The position numbers and the translations under genes were made by a program. The notes beneath the pieces were generated by a model. It made no database searches. It was not told the origin of the DNA and worked only from the letters and a program-made list of their open reading frames with translations. Below are positions 18,087-26,289 of a stretch of 64,000 nucleotides of DNA, piece after piece. The stretch's first letter is position 1. Each line of letters begins with the position of its first letter. This DNA comes from Sulfitobacter sp. SK011 (GTDB taxonomy: Bacteria; Pseudomonadota; Alphaproteobacteria; Rhodobacterales; Rhodobacteraceae), in the NCBI RefSeq assembly GCF_003352065.1, contig NZ_CP025803.1, positions 248,001 to 312,000 of the forward strand, in the 5' to 3' direction.

Positions 18087-19193
18087 TCAAATGTGAGTGG
18101 GGATTGCGAAGTCCACGGTCAGCTGGCTGCCGTCTTGGGTAAGGTCGTTTTTGGTGGTGCCGCCCAGGCCCGAGGCCGCTGCGGTCATCAATTTCATGCC
18201 GATGCCTTGGGGTCGGGTTGGTGTTTCATCGGCAAGTGACGATGATCCAATCCCGTCGTCCCGGCATTCCAAGCGGAAATTAGCATCGACCAGATCGCGA
18301 AGTGCGATGGTGATCTTGCCCGCTCTTTCATTTGGAAAGCCGTGTTTGATCGAATTGGCGACAAATTCGCTGACGATTATTGCCAGATTGGTGGCGTGTT
18401 CTGAAGATACGATAACCGGGTCGATGTTGGACGTAATCGCGATGTTTTCGGGGGCACCATCCTGCAAAAGCTCAATAACGCGTTGCATGTAGAGGCGCGT
18501 ATCGACCAGGTTTGGCTTTTCTGCGGTTTGCAGTTCTGAATGCAGTGTCGCCACGGCATCTATGCGGCGCTGCAGGGCTGAAAGCGCATCTTTTGCGTTC
18601 TCGTCGTCAACCGTCCGGCTGTAGATGCGCACGACCGAGGCGATGGATTGCAGTGAGTTTTTGACGCGGTGGTCCATTTCGGCCTGCAGGATCTTCTGAT
18701 TGTGCAATGCAAGCCGCAGCTCAAGCATTTTCATCACTTGTTTTGACAGAACACGCAGCGCGTTGCGTTGCAGTTCCGTCAGATGCCGCGGTTTGGTGTC
18801 GATGACGCACAGGGTGCCGATCGGCATTCCGTTTGGTGCGACGAGTTTTGCACCTCCATAGAACCGAATGGCAGCTTCGTCATGGGCCAGTGGATTGTCT
18901 GCAGTCCGCTGATCCGCCAACAGATCGGGGATCTCTACGAAATCATCTTCCAAGATCACATGAGAGCAGATTGAGCTTTCCAAAGGAGTTTCAGTCTCGC
19001 TCACGCCAACCTTGGCTTTGAACCATTGGCGCGTGTCGGCAACGAGGCTGATGAGGGAAATTGGGGTTTCGCAGATTTGGGACGCCAGTTCGACGATATC
19101 GTCAAAGTCTGCTTCTTGAGGGGTATCAAGGATGCCGTATTGACCTAGCGTTTCAAGCCGCTGTTCCTGTTGGGGGTGAATGGGGGCGAACAT
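18087..19193 (-). CDS. GAF-domain sensor histidine kinase (HisKA_2 type)
   Basis: 368 residues, no membrane segment, so a cytoplasmic sensor. An N-terminal GAF domain (about 20-165) includes ADTRQWFKAKVG and FYGGAKLVAPNGMPIGTLCVID. The dimerisation/phosphoacceptor segment EMDHRVKNSLQSIASVV near residue 190 has the His of the HisKA_2 class, and the ATPase domain carries EFVANSIKHGF (N box) and a DDGIGSS G-box-like motif. This class usually serves general stress (PhyR/EcfG) or light/redox sensing. No response regulator adjoins. Two palindromes lie upstream of the start at 19243-19270. Confidence 0.92.
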   Translation of the reverse strand: MFAPIHPQQEQRLETLGQYGILDTPQEADFDDIVELASQICETPISLISLVADTRQWFKAKVGVSETETPLESSICSHVILEDDFVEIPDLLADQRTADNPLAHDEAAIRFYGGAKLVAPNGMPIGTLCVIDTKPRHLTELQRNALRVLSKQVMKMLELRLALHNQKILQAEMDHRVKNSLQSIASVVRIYSRTVDDENAKDALSALQRRIDAVATLHSELQTAEKPNLVDTRLYMQRVIELLQDGAPENIAITSNIDPVIVSSEHATNLAIIVSEFVANSIKHGFPNERAGKITIALRDLVDANFRLECRDDGIGSSSLADETPTRPQGIGMKLMTAAASGLGGTTKNDLTQDGSQLTVDFAIPTHI

Positions 19194-19242
19194 AAAAACC
19201 CTAAAATGGATACCTTCAGCGGCGGATGCCGTTAGATCATAT

Positions 19243-19270
19243 ATATGTCATCTGACATATTGCAATTGCA
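19243..19270. promoter_or_regulatory. Double palindrome upstream of the histidine kinase gene
   Basis: 19243-19260 is an inverted repeat of 8+8 bases with a 2-base spacer (atatgtca tc tgacatat), directly followed by the 10-base palindrome tgcaattgca at 19261-19270. It lies 50-77 bases upstream of the kinase ATG in a 142-base AT-rich gap before the HU gene. Symmetry and position suggest a dimeric regulator site; the regulator is unknown. Confidence 0.55.
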
Positions 19271-19335
19271 ATTATGCGAACGAAAATGGGCCGCCAGAGG
19301 CGACCCATTCCCACGTCTGATACTGTTGTTCAGAC

Positions 19336-19626
19336 TTAGCCGTTCACGCTGTCTTTCAGCGCTTTTGCTATGGTCATTTTCACGACCTTGTCCGCGTCTT
19401 TCTTGAACTGTTCGCCAGTCGCAGGGTTGCGAACCATGCGTTCCGGGCGTTCGCGGCAATAGATTTTGCCAACGCCGGGCAGGGTGACTGCGCCGCCACC
19501 TGACACTTCGCGTGTGATCAGGTTACATACCGCTTCGAGTGCCGCGCCTGCTGATTTCTTGTCTGCGCCCATGTCGTCTGCCAGTGCGGCGACGAGCTGA
19601 GTCTTTGTCATTGGTTTGGTTGCCAT
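19336..19626 (-). CDS. HU-family DNA-binding protein
   Basis: 96 residues, HU/IHF fold: an N-terminal helical part (MTKTQLVAALADDMGADKKSA) and a beta-arm region with GKIYCRERPERMVRNPATGEQ, which carries the conserved RNPxTG tip. HU proteins bend and compact DNA. A good ribosome site (ggagaataaaag) precedes the ATG. The arm contains a Cys and an ERPER variation, so this is a divergent HU rather than the textbook HupB; IHF is less likely because the IHF-specific positions are not evident. Confidence 0.93.
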   Translation of the reverse strand: MATKPMTKTQLVAALADDMGADKKSAGAALEAVCNLITREVSGGGAVTLPGVGKIYCRERPERMVRNPATGEQFKKDADKVVKMTIAKALKDSVNG

Positions 19627-19755
19627 CTTTTATTCTCCTTAGACCGCCCGAATATAGGGCCTCATGCGCAGAATGTAACGGTATGTTGTAGGATAACACA
19701 ACGAATAGTGGCCCGGAAAATGCGGAAATATGCGTTTTTCTGCGGTTTTTCGCCT

Positions 19756-21219
19756 TCAGAGAAAGGCCGTTTCGTCAAATGAGCGCAATTTCCGGCTGTG
19801 AATGCGTTCAAGCGGGGTGCCGCGGACCAATTCCATTGCGCGGATACCGATCATCAAATGGCGCGAAACCTGCGTTTTATAGAAGTCAGACGCCATTCCC
19901 GGCAGCTTTAATTCACCGTGAAGAGGCTTGTCCGAGACGCAAAGAAGCGTACCATAGGGCACCCTGAAACGATAACCATTGGCGGCAATCGTGGCACTTT
20001 CCATGTCCAGCGCGATGGAGCGCGACTGGCTTAGTCGTTGGACCGGACCGGATTGATCCCGCAGTTCCCAGTTGCGGTTGTCGATGGTTGCCACCGTGCC
20101 GGTGCGCATGATGCGCTTCAATTCGTAACCTTCGAGCTGGGTGACTTGAGCAACGGCCTTTTCCAAGGCGATTTGAATTTCCGCAAGTGCCGGGATTGGT
20201 ACCCAAACCGGCAGATCGTCGTCCAATACGTGATCTTCCCGTAGGTAGGCGTGGGCCAGCACAAAATCACCCAGCGCCTGGGTGTTGCGCAGACCGGCAC
20301 AGTGCCCCACCATCAGCCAGGCATGGGGGCGCAGGACGGCGATGTGATCGGTTGCTGTTTTGGCGTTGCTGGGACCGACGCCGATGTTCACCAGAGTGAT
20401 GCCAGACCCATCGGCGCGTTTCAGGTGGTAGGTTGGCATTTGCGGTGTCTTGGGCGTGTCCGGGATCAGTGTATCCCCATCAGTGATCTCAACATTGCCG
20501 GTCGAGACAAACGAGGTGTAGCCGCTTTCAGGGTCATTCAACTGGGTGCGGGCAAAGTCTTCAAATTCTGTCACATAGAACTGGTAGTTGGTGAAAAGCA
20601 CGTGACACTGAAAATGTTCAGGATCGGTTGCCGTGTAATGCGCCAAACGGGCCAGCGAATAATCGACCCGCTGGGCGGTAAAGGGGGCAAGGGGGCGTTC
20701 ATCGTTAACGGGTGAAAACGTGCCGTTTACAATGTCATCATTTGTGGTGCTGAGGTCTGGCACATCAAAAATATCGCGCAGGGTGAAATCGGCAGCCCCG
20801 TCTTGTGGGATATTGATCGCGCTTTCGCCCGTCACAGCGAAATGCACTGGAATGGGTGTATCCGACGCGCAGATGATCACGGGTTGGTCGTGATTTTCAA
20901 TCAGCAGGCCAATCTGTTGGATAAGGTAATTGCGAAACAGGTCAGGCCGCGTGATGGTCGCGGAAAAAGTTCCGGGCGATGACACATGGCCAAAGGACAA
21001 ACGGCTGTCGACATGGGCATAGCTGGATGTGCGAAACCTAACCTCTGGATAGTATGCGCGGATGCGGACACCTGATGGGGTGCTCTCCATGGCGGCCGAG
21101 AACTGATCGCGCAGGAATGTCGTTGCCTGGACGTAAAGCTCGGTCAGACGGTCGACAGCGGCCGTGGCGTCGTGAAATTTCTCGGATGGGGTGGCATTGG
21201 GTGTCAGTATTTTTGTCAT
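19756..21219 (-). CDS. amn: AMP nucleosidase
   Basis: 487 residues. An N-terminal AMP-nucleosidase-specific domain is followed by a C-terminal nucleoside-phosphorylase-like domain with NIGVGPSNAKTATDHIAVLRPH and VGHCAGLR, and with DMESATIAANGYRFRVPYGTLL near the end. It splits AMP into adenine and ribose 5-phosphate. The start ATG overlaps the stop of the adenine deaminase gene upstream by one base, so both are probably translated from one mRNA. Together they convert AMP to hypoxanthine through adenine. Confidence 0.96.
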   Translation of the reverse strand: MTKILTPNATPSEKFHDATAAVDRLTELYVQATTFLRDQFSAAMESTPSGVRIRAYYPEVRFRTSSYAHVDSRLSFGHVSSPGTFSATITRPDLFRNYLIQQIGLLIENHDQPVIICASDTPIPVHFAVTGESAINIPQDGAADFTLRDIFDVPDLSTTNDDIVNGTFSPVNDERPLAPFTAQRVDYSLARLAHYTATDPEHFQCHVLFTNYQFYVTEFEDFARTQLNDPESGYTSFVSTGNVEITDGDTLIPDTPKTPQMPTYHLKRADGSGITLVNIGVGPSNAKTATDHIAVLRPHAWLMVGHCAGLRNTQALGDFVLAHAYLREDHVLDDDLPVWVPIPALAEIQIALEKAVAQVTQLEGYELKRIMRTGTVATIDNRNWELRDQSGPVQRLSQSRSIALDMESATIAANGYRFRVPYGTLLCVSDKPLHGELKLPGMASDFYKTQVSRHLMIGIRAMELVRGTPLERIHSRKLRSFDETAFL

Positions 21220-23018
21220 TAAAGCGGCTCTAATAAGGGGACAAATTCAAACTTTCGCACATCTACGAGGCCAAGATCGGATATCCGCAATTCCGGGATC
21301 ACGACCAGCGCCAAGAGGGAGTGTTGCATGTAGGCGTTGTTTAACGTGCAGCCGCAGTCGCGCATCGCCTGCATCATCTGCTCGGCCTTGGCTGCGACTT
21401 CGGTGGCGGGGCTGTCAGACATGAGACCGGCAATTGGCAATGCAACCAGGGCCAATTCCTGACCATTGCGGAAGATGGTGATGCCACCCCCCACCTCGCG
21501 CAGGCGGTTCGCGGCCAATGCCATCTGGTCCGCACCGGTGCCAACGACGATCATGTGGTGGCTGTCATGTGCAACGGTCGATGCCATTGCCATCGACCCC
21601 TCATATCCAAAACCTGAAACAAATGCGTTGACCACAGTACCGGTCGCGCGATGGCGTTCAACCAGCGCAATCTGGCAGACTTCGCCGGTGCCCTGCACCC
21701 GCCCTTCGGTGACGGGCAATTCGAATTGCAGCGCCTTGGTCGGGGCCTGATTTTCGACGACGCCGATCACGTTTGCCGTGACGGCGTTTGCCCCTTGGGG
21801 TGCGGCGATATGAAAATCGGCGGCTGTCAGGATCTTGCCCATGTTCACCGTCTGGCGCGCGGTATCGGGCCAGTTGTAGTGCGGACAATCAACAAGGCAT
21901 TCGCCATCCTGCGCAACGACCTGCCCGCGGGCGATAACAGTCTCTATCTTGAGTGTTTTCAGGTCTGGCGTCAGGATGATATCCGCCCGTCTGCCCGGTG
22001 TGATGGACCCGATTTCACGTTCAAGCCCAAAGTGAGTTGCTGTGTTGATCGTCGCCATTTGCAGGGCGATCAATGGATCACACCCGCACTCAATTGCGTG
22101 CCGTACGACACGGTTCATGTGGCCTTCATTGACAAGGGTACCGGAATGGCAATCGTCCGTGCACAGGATCATGTTGCGCGGATCGAGCCCCTTTTCCGTA
22201 ATCGCGGTTATCTGAGTCTTGACGTCATACCAGGCAGAGCCGAGACGGATCATGGATCGCATCCCCTGACGCATTCGGGCGATAGCGTCTGCTTCGCAGG
22301 TTCCTTCGTGGTCGTCCGCAGGGCCGCCAGCCACATACGCGGCAAAAGGGGGGCCGAGGTCGGGTGACGCATAATGCCCACCAACGGTTTTGCCTGCTTT
22401 CTGGGTTGCTGCGATTTCGGCCAGCATTTGCGGGGCTGCGTTGCTGACACCCGGAAAGTTCATCATTTCGCCCAGACCGATGATGCCGGGCCATTGCATC
22501 GCCTCAGCCACGTCTGCGGCGGATATTTCGAAGCCCGTCGTTTCCATTCCGGGGGCAGAGGGCGCACAGGAGGGCATCTGGGTAAAGATGTTGACCGGCT
22601 GCATCAGCGCCTCGTCATGCATCATCCTGACGCCCTTGAGGCCCAGCACATTGGCGATCTCATGTGGATCGGTGAACATTGATGTGGTGCCATGCGGGAT
22701 CACCGCGCGGGCAAATTCTGCCGGGGTCAGCATGCCGGATTCGATGTGCATATGCCCATCACACAAGCCGGGAATCATATAGCGGCCATTGGCCTTGATG
22801 ATCGTGGTGTCGTCGCCGCGACAATGGCCGGCATCCGGACCGACAAAAGCGATCCGCCCGGCAGCGATGGCAATGTCGTGATCAGGCAGCGCTTCGCGGG
22901 TGTGCACGTTGACCCAAATGCCACCGGTAATGATGGTGTCTGCTGGTGTACGCCCCGCAGCCACGTTCACAAGCTGGGCGGCGACATCGGGCCATGAGGG
23001 AAAATTATCTTGCGTCAT
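21219..23018 (-). CDS. ade: Adenine deaminase
   Basis: 599 residues from the ATG at 23018; a GTG at 23033 is an in-frame alternative. Amidohydrolase fold: GHMHIESGML carries the metal-binding HxH near residue 90, DPHEIANV follows, and CTDDCHSGTLVNEGH is near residue 280. The C-terminal adenine-deaminase domain (HDSHHMIVVG) is present. It deaminates adenine to hypoxanthine with Mn/Fe. First gene of the ade-amn unit. It is divergent from the VOC gene, sharing only about 60 bases of upstream DNA. Confidence 0.96.
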   Translation of the reverse strand: MTQDNFPSWPDVAAQLVNVAAGRTPADTIITGGIWVNVHTREALPDHDIAIAAGRIAFVGPDAGHCRGDDTTIIKANGRYMIPGLCDGHMHIESGMLTPAEFARAVIPHGTTSMFTDPHEIANVLGLKGVRMMHDEALMQPVNIFTQMPSCAPSAPGMETTGFEISAADVAEAMQWPGIIGLGEMMNFPGVSNAAPQMLAEIAATQKAGKTVGGHYASPDLGPPFAAYVAGGPADDHEGTCEADAIARMRQGMRSMIRLGSAWYDVKTQITAITEKGLDPRNMILCTDDCHSGTLVNEGHMNRVVRHAIECGCDPLIALQMATINTATHFGLEREIGSITPGRRADIILTPDLKTLKIETVIARGQVVAQDGECLVDCPHYNWPDTARQTVNMGKILTAADFHIAAPQGANAVTANVIGVVENQAPTKALQFELPVTEGRVQGTGEVCQIALVERHRATGTVVNAFVSGFGYEGSMAMASTVAHDSHHMIVVGTGADQMALAANRLREVGGGITIFRNGQELALVALPIAGLMSDSPATEVAAKAEQMMQAMRDCGCTLNNAYMQHSLLALVVIPELRISDLGLVDVRKFEFVPLLEPL

Positions 23019-23077
23019 GTCCAAAGGTGCCACAGGGTTTAGGCATGTTCAAGCTGATGCGACGCAAAGGAACGCCG

Positions 23078-23497
23078 ATGAATTTTGAGACGGTCGCCGC
23101 CGAAGATTTTGGGGCCAGCCTGCGTGGCATTGGATTGAATTTGCTTGTCCGGGACGTGAAGCGCGAAGTCGCCTTTTTAGAGACTGTTTTTGGGATGAAA
23201 GGGCACCGTGTAAGTTCTGATTTCGCGATCATGACCTATGGGGATCAGATTTTTCAACTGCACAGTGATGGGACCTATCATTCTAACCCTTTGCTTGGCC
23301 TCTTACCGGAAAGCCCGCCTCGGGGCACTGGGGTCGAAATAAGGCTCTATGAAAGCGATCCAGAGGCAGTTTGCGCGAAAGCGGAGGCCGCTGGAGGGAT
23401 GATTTTACAAGGACCAACTGACAAGCCACATGGGCTGAGAGAAGCCTATGTGTTGTGCGAAAATGGCTATGCCTGGGTGGCAAGCAGGCCGATTTGA
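23078..23497 (+). CDS. VOC (glyoxalase/bleomycin-resistance fold) family protein
   Basis: 139 residues from the ATG at 23078, which has an aaagga site 9 bases before it; longer open frames upstream overlap ade and lack family features. The single-domain vicinal-oxygen-chelate fold is suggested by LNLLVRDVKREVAFLETVFGMKG at the N-terminus, HSDGTYHSNPL in the middle and the C-terminal GLREAYVLCENGYAWV. The metal-dependent reaction is unknown. It carries one copy of the TTAGAGACT motif at 23177. The class II aldolase gene starts 19 bases after it, so they are likely co-transcribed. Confidence 0.85.
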   Translation: MNFETVAAEDFGASLRGIGLNLLVRDVKREVAFLETVFGMKGHRVSSDFAIMTYGDQIFQLHSDGTYHSNPLLGLLPESPPRGTGVEIRLYESDPEAVCAKAEAAGGMILQGPTDKPHGLREAYVLCENGYAWVASRPI

Positions 23498-23516
23498 TTT
23501 TGAAGGGGGCAGTGCA

Positions 23517-24272
23517 ATGAGCGTAACACAGATCAGGTCCAACATGGACCATTGGCAGGAGCGTGTTGATCTTGCCGCGGCGTTTCGGTGGACCGCGCGG
23601 TTGAACATGCATGAAGGGGTCGCAAACCACTTTTCTCTGGCGGTCAACGATGCGGGCACGCAGTTCTTGATGAATCCCAATCAGGTACATTTCAGCCGTA
23701 TCAAAGCCAGCGATTTGCTGATGATTGATGCCGAAGATTCAGAGACGCTTTCAGGCCCTAATGCGCCAGATCCGACGGCCTGGGGGTTGCACGGTGGGGT
23801 CCATCGGGCCTGCGAGCATGCACGCTGTGTCATGCATGTCCATTCCATCCACGCGACAGTTCTGGCGTGTCTGCAGGACAGCCGCCTTCCGCCCATAGAT
23901 CAGAATTGTTGTACCTTTTACAATCGTGTGGTGATTGATGAGGATTACGGCGGGCTGGCGTTTGAGGATGAAGGCGCGCGCTGTGCCAAACTTCTCAAGG
24001 ACCCCAAACAGAAAGTGATGGTCATGGGCAGCCATGGCGTTTTGGTGATCGGCGATACGGTCGCGGATACCTTTAACAGGCTCTATTATTTCGAACGTGC
24101 CGCAGAAACGTATATTCGGGCGCTGCAGACGGGTCAGCCCCTGCGCCGTATTCCTGATGACATTGCCGAAAAAACGGCGCGTGAATTGGAAGAATATGCT
24201 GATCAGGACACAAGACATCTGGCGGAGCTGAAGGCGATATTGGACAGCGAAGGGTCCGATTATGCAAGATGA
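23517..24272 (+). CDS. Class II aldolase/adducin family protein
   Basis: 251 residues from the ATG at 23517 with a gaaggggg site. AraD-type fold: EGVANHFSLAV near residue 32 and the zinc-binding VMHVHSIHATVLACL near residue 108, with a later SHGVLVIGDTV providing the third His. Enzymes of this family cleave or isomerise sugar phosphates or act as decarboxylases; the substrate cannot be told. It overlaps the first sterol-desaturase gene by 11 bases, linking the two translationally. Confidence 0.92.
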   Translation: MSVTQIRSNMDHWQERVDLAAAFRWTARLNMHEGVANHFSLAVNDAGTQFLMNPNQVHFSRIKASDLLMIDAEDSETLSGPNAPDPTAWGLHGGVHRACEHARCVMHVHSIHATVLACLQDSRLPPIDQNCCTFYNRVVIDEDYGGLAFEDEGARCAKLLKDPKQKVMVMGSHGVLVIGDTVADTFNRLYYFERAAETYIRALQTGQPLRRIPDDIAEKTARELEEYADQDTRHLAELKAILDSEGSDYAR

Positions 24273-25248
24273 AGCGCCAAAAAACGCGGTATGGAACTAC
24301 CATCCGCCTTTGCCGCTGGAGGATCCATCGATCTTTGCCAAAGGTACGGGTATCGCGCATATTGCAGGCTGGTTTCGTCGAAATTGGCTGACGTTGAGCG
24401 AACGGATGCTTTTGCTGCTTTTGGCAATCGGTGGCTATTATTGGCTTTATCCACCGCTAGATGTGGCGCGCAGCTTTGGACTTGTTTGGATATTTCAAAC
24501 CTATGTCGTGAATTTGGCATTGGTCGGGGGTATCGCGGGCGCGCTGCACTGGTATTTCTACATGTATCGGGGGCAGGCCAAGACGCTGAAGTTTGATGGC
24601 CGCGATCAAGCCAAGAACAACCGTGCTTTCAAATTCGCTGATCAGGTCAAGGACAACATGTTCTGGACGCTGACCAGCGGTGTGGCGCAGTTGACCGGGT
24701 TTCAGGTTGTCACGATGTGGTTGATGGCCAATGGATATGCGCCGGTCATCACCCTGGCGGAAAATCCGGTTTGGTTTGTGGTGTGGATCGTTCTGCTGCC
24801 CGTGTGGTCAGCGTTCCATTTCTATTGGGTGCATCGTTTGCTGCATGTGCCATTTTTCTACACGCGCTATCATTCGCTGCATCACCGCAATATCAACATC
24901 GGGCCGTGGTCGGGTCTTTCCATGCACCCGGTTGAGCATTTTATCTATCTGACCTCGTTGTGCGTTCACTGGATTGTCGCGTCGCATCCGGTGCATTTGA
25001 TTTTTCACGTGTTGTATCAGGGGCCGGGGGCAGCGATGTCGCATACTGGATACGAGGATCTGTTGATCCGGGACAAGCGCAGCCTCGCGCTGGGCACGTT
25101 CTATCACACGCTGCATCACCGGTATTATGAATGTAATTATGGCAATCAGGAAATGCCCTGGGATCGATGGTTTGGCACCTTTCATGACGGAACCGAAGCC
25201 GCAACGACGGACACCCGCGCGCGCAAGAAACGGATGTACGCAAAATGA
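24262..25248 (+). CDS. Sterol desaturase/fatty acid hydroxylase family protein, copy 1
   Basis: 328 residues, integral membrane protein with four or five hydrophobic segments. Three di-iron histidine boxes of the family are present: HRLLH near residue 190, HSLHHRN near 208 and HTLHHRYYECN near 283. The family hydroxylates or desaturates lipid chains, sterols or carotenoids with O2. It shares the KDNMFW, ANGYAP and GPWSGLSMHP segments with the next gene, so the two are tandem paralogues. It overlaps the aldolase gene by 11 bases and copy 2 by 4. The lipid substrate is unknown. Confidence 0.93.
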   Translation: MQDEAPKNAVWNYHPPLPLEDPSIFAKGTGIAHIAGWFRRNWLTLSERMLLLLLAIGGYYWLYPPLDVARSFGLVWIFQTYVVNLALVGGIAGALHWYFYMYRGQAKTLKFDGRDQAKNNRAFKFADQVKDNMFWTLTSGVAQLTGFQVVTMWLMANGYAPVITLAENPVWFVVWIVLLPVWSAFHFYWVHRLLHVPFFYTRYHSLHHRNINIGPWSGLSMHPVEHFIYLTSLCVHWIVASHPVHLIFHVLYQGPGAAMSHTGYEDLLIRDKRSLALGTFYHTLHHRYYECNYGNQEMPWDRWFGTFHDGTEAATTDTRARKKRMYAK

Positions 25249-26216
25249 CGGACACGCGGCAGGAATGGAATCATGTGCCTGAGGTACCGATCGCGGTTTC
25301 GCCGCTGTGGCAATGGCCGCCGAAACCTCTGGCGACGCTCAAATGGTATGCGGACGGCTGGTTTTTCCTCACCATCAATATGGCGATCCTTGGATTGGCG
25401 TGGGTGAGTTATCTTTGGTTCAGTCCAGACCTGAACCAGACCCTAATATTGGGCATTTCGTGGATTGCGCTGATATTTCTCCGCAACTTTTTCTTGTTGC
25501 TGGTGGTCGCTGGCGGTCTGCATCTGTGGTTCCATACCTATGCAGTGCAAGGCACGGACAAAAAATATGATCCACGCCCATTTCCGCGCAAGGGGCGGGT
25601 CTTCAGCTTTGATGCGCAGATCAAAGACAACATGTTCTGGTCGCTCGCCTCTGGTGTGACAATCTGGTCAGGATTTGAGGTGTTGCTTTGGTGGGCGCTG
25701 GCAAATGGCTATGCGCCGCTTACGTCGTTCAGCGAGACGCCCATTTGGTTCATCGCGTTCTTCTTTCTCATTCCGGTGTGGGAGAGTTTTTACTTTTACT
25801 GGATCCACCGCCTGCTGCATTCCAATCTGCTCTATCGGTTTCACGCTTTGCACCACCGCAATACCGATGTTGGGCCCTGGTCCGGGCTGTCGATGCATCC
25901 GATTGAGCATGTCATGTATTTTGGCACTGTGATCATCCACTTTGTTTTGCCGACGCATCCGGTACATCTGATCTTTCATCTGATGTTCTACGCGTTGCTG
26001 GCCGTCACCACGCACACTGGTTTCGAAGGTTTGTGGTTTCGCAATGCAAAGCGGGTGCATCTGGGCATGTTTCACCACCAGATACATCACAGGTATTTCG
26101 AAGTGAATTATGGCAATCTGGATGTGCCCTGGGACAAGCTGTTTGGGTCGTTCCACGACGGGACCCCAGAGGGCAAGGCGCGGATGCGCGCGCGGCTGCA
26201 GGCACGAAAGCGCTGA
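25245..26216 (+). CDS. Sterol desaturase/fatty acid hydroxylase family protein, copy 2
   Basis: 323 residues, overlapping copy 1 by 4 bases (ATGA). Same topology and histidine boxes: HRLLH, HALHHRN and HHQIHHRYFEVN. The alternative FHHQIHH third box and a different N-terminal region separate it from copy 1, suggesting successive or different positions of oxidation on one lipid, or a heteromer. Last gene of the VOC-aldolase-desaturase run; the glycosyltransferase gene begins 73 bases later. Confidence 0.93.
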   Translation: MTDTRQEWNHVPEVPIAVSPLWQWPPKPLATLKWYADGWFFLTINMAILGLAWVSYLWFSPDLNQTLILGISWIALIFLRNFFLLLVVAGGLHLWFHTYAVQGTDKKYDPRPFPRKGRVFSFDAQIKDNMFWSLASGVTIWSGFEVLLWWALANGYAPLTSFSETPIWFIAFFFLIPVWESFYFYWIHRLLHSNLLYRFHALHHRNTDVGPWSGLSMHPIEHVMYFGTVIIHFVLPTHPVHLIFHLMFYALLAVTTHTGFEGLWFRNAKRVHLGMFHHQIHHRYFEVNYGNLDVPWDKLFGSFHDGTPEGKARMRARLQARKR

Positions 26217-26289
26217 ATTGTTGAGCGGTTGCTAACCTTTGGCTGCTTTGATTTTCTGGCAACACCCAATATCCGAGCAGGGATCCTGA

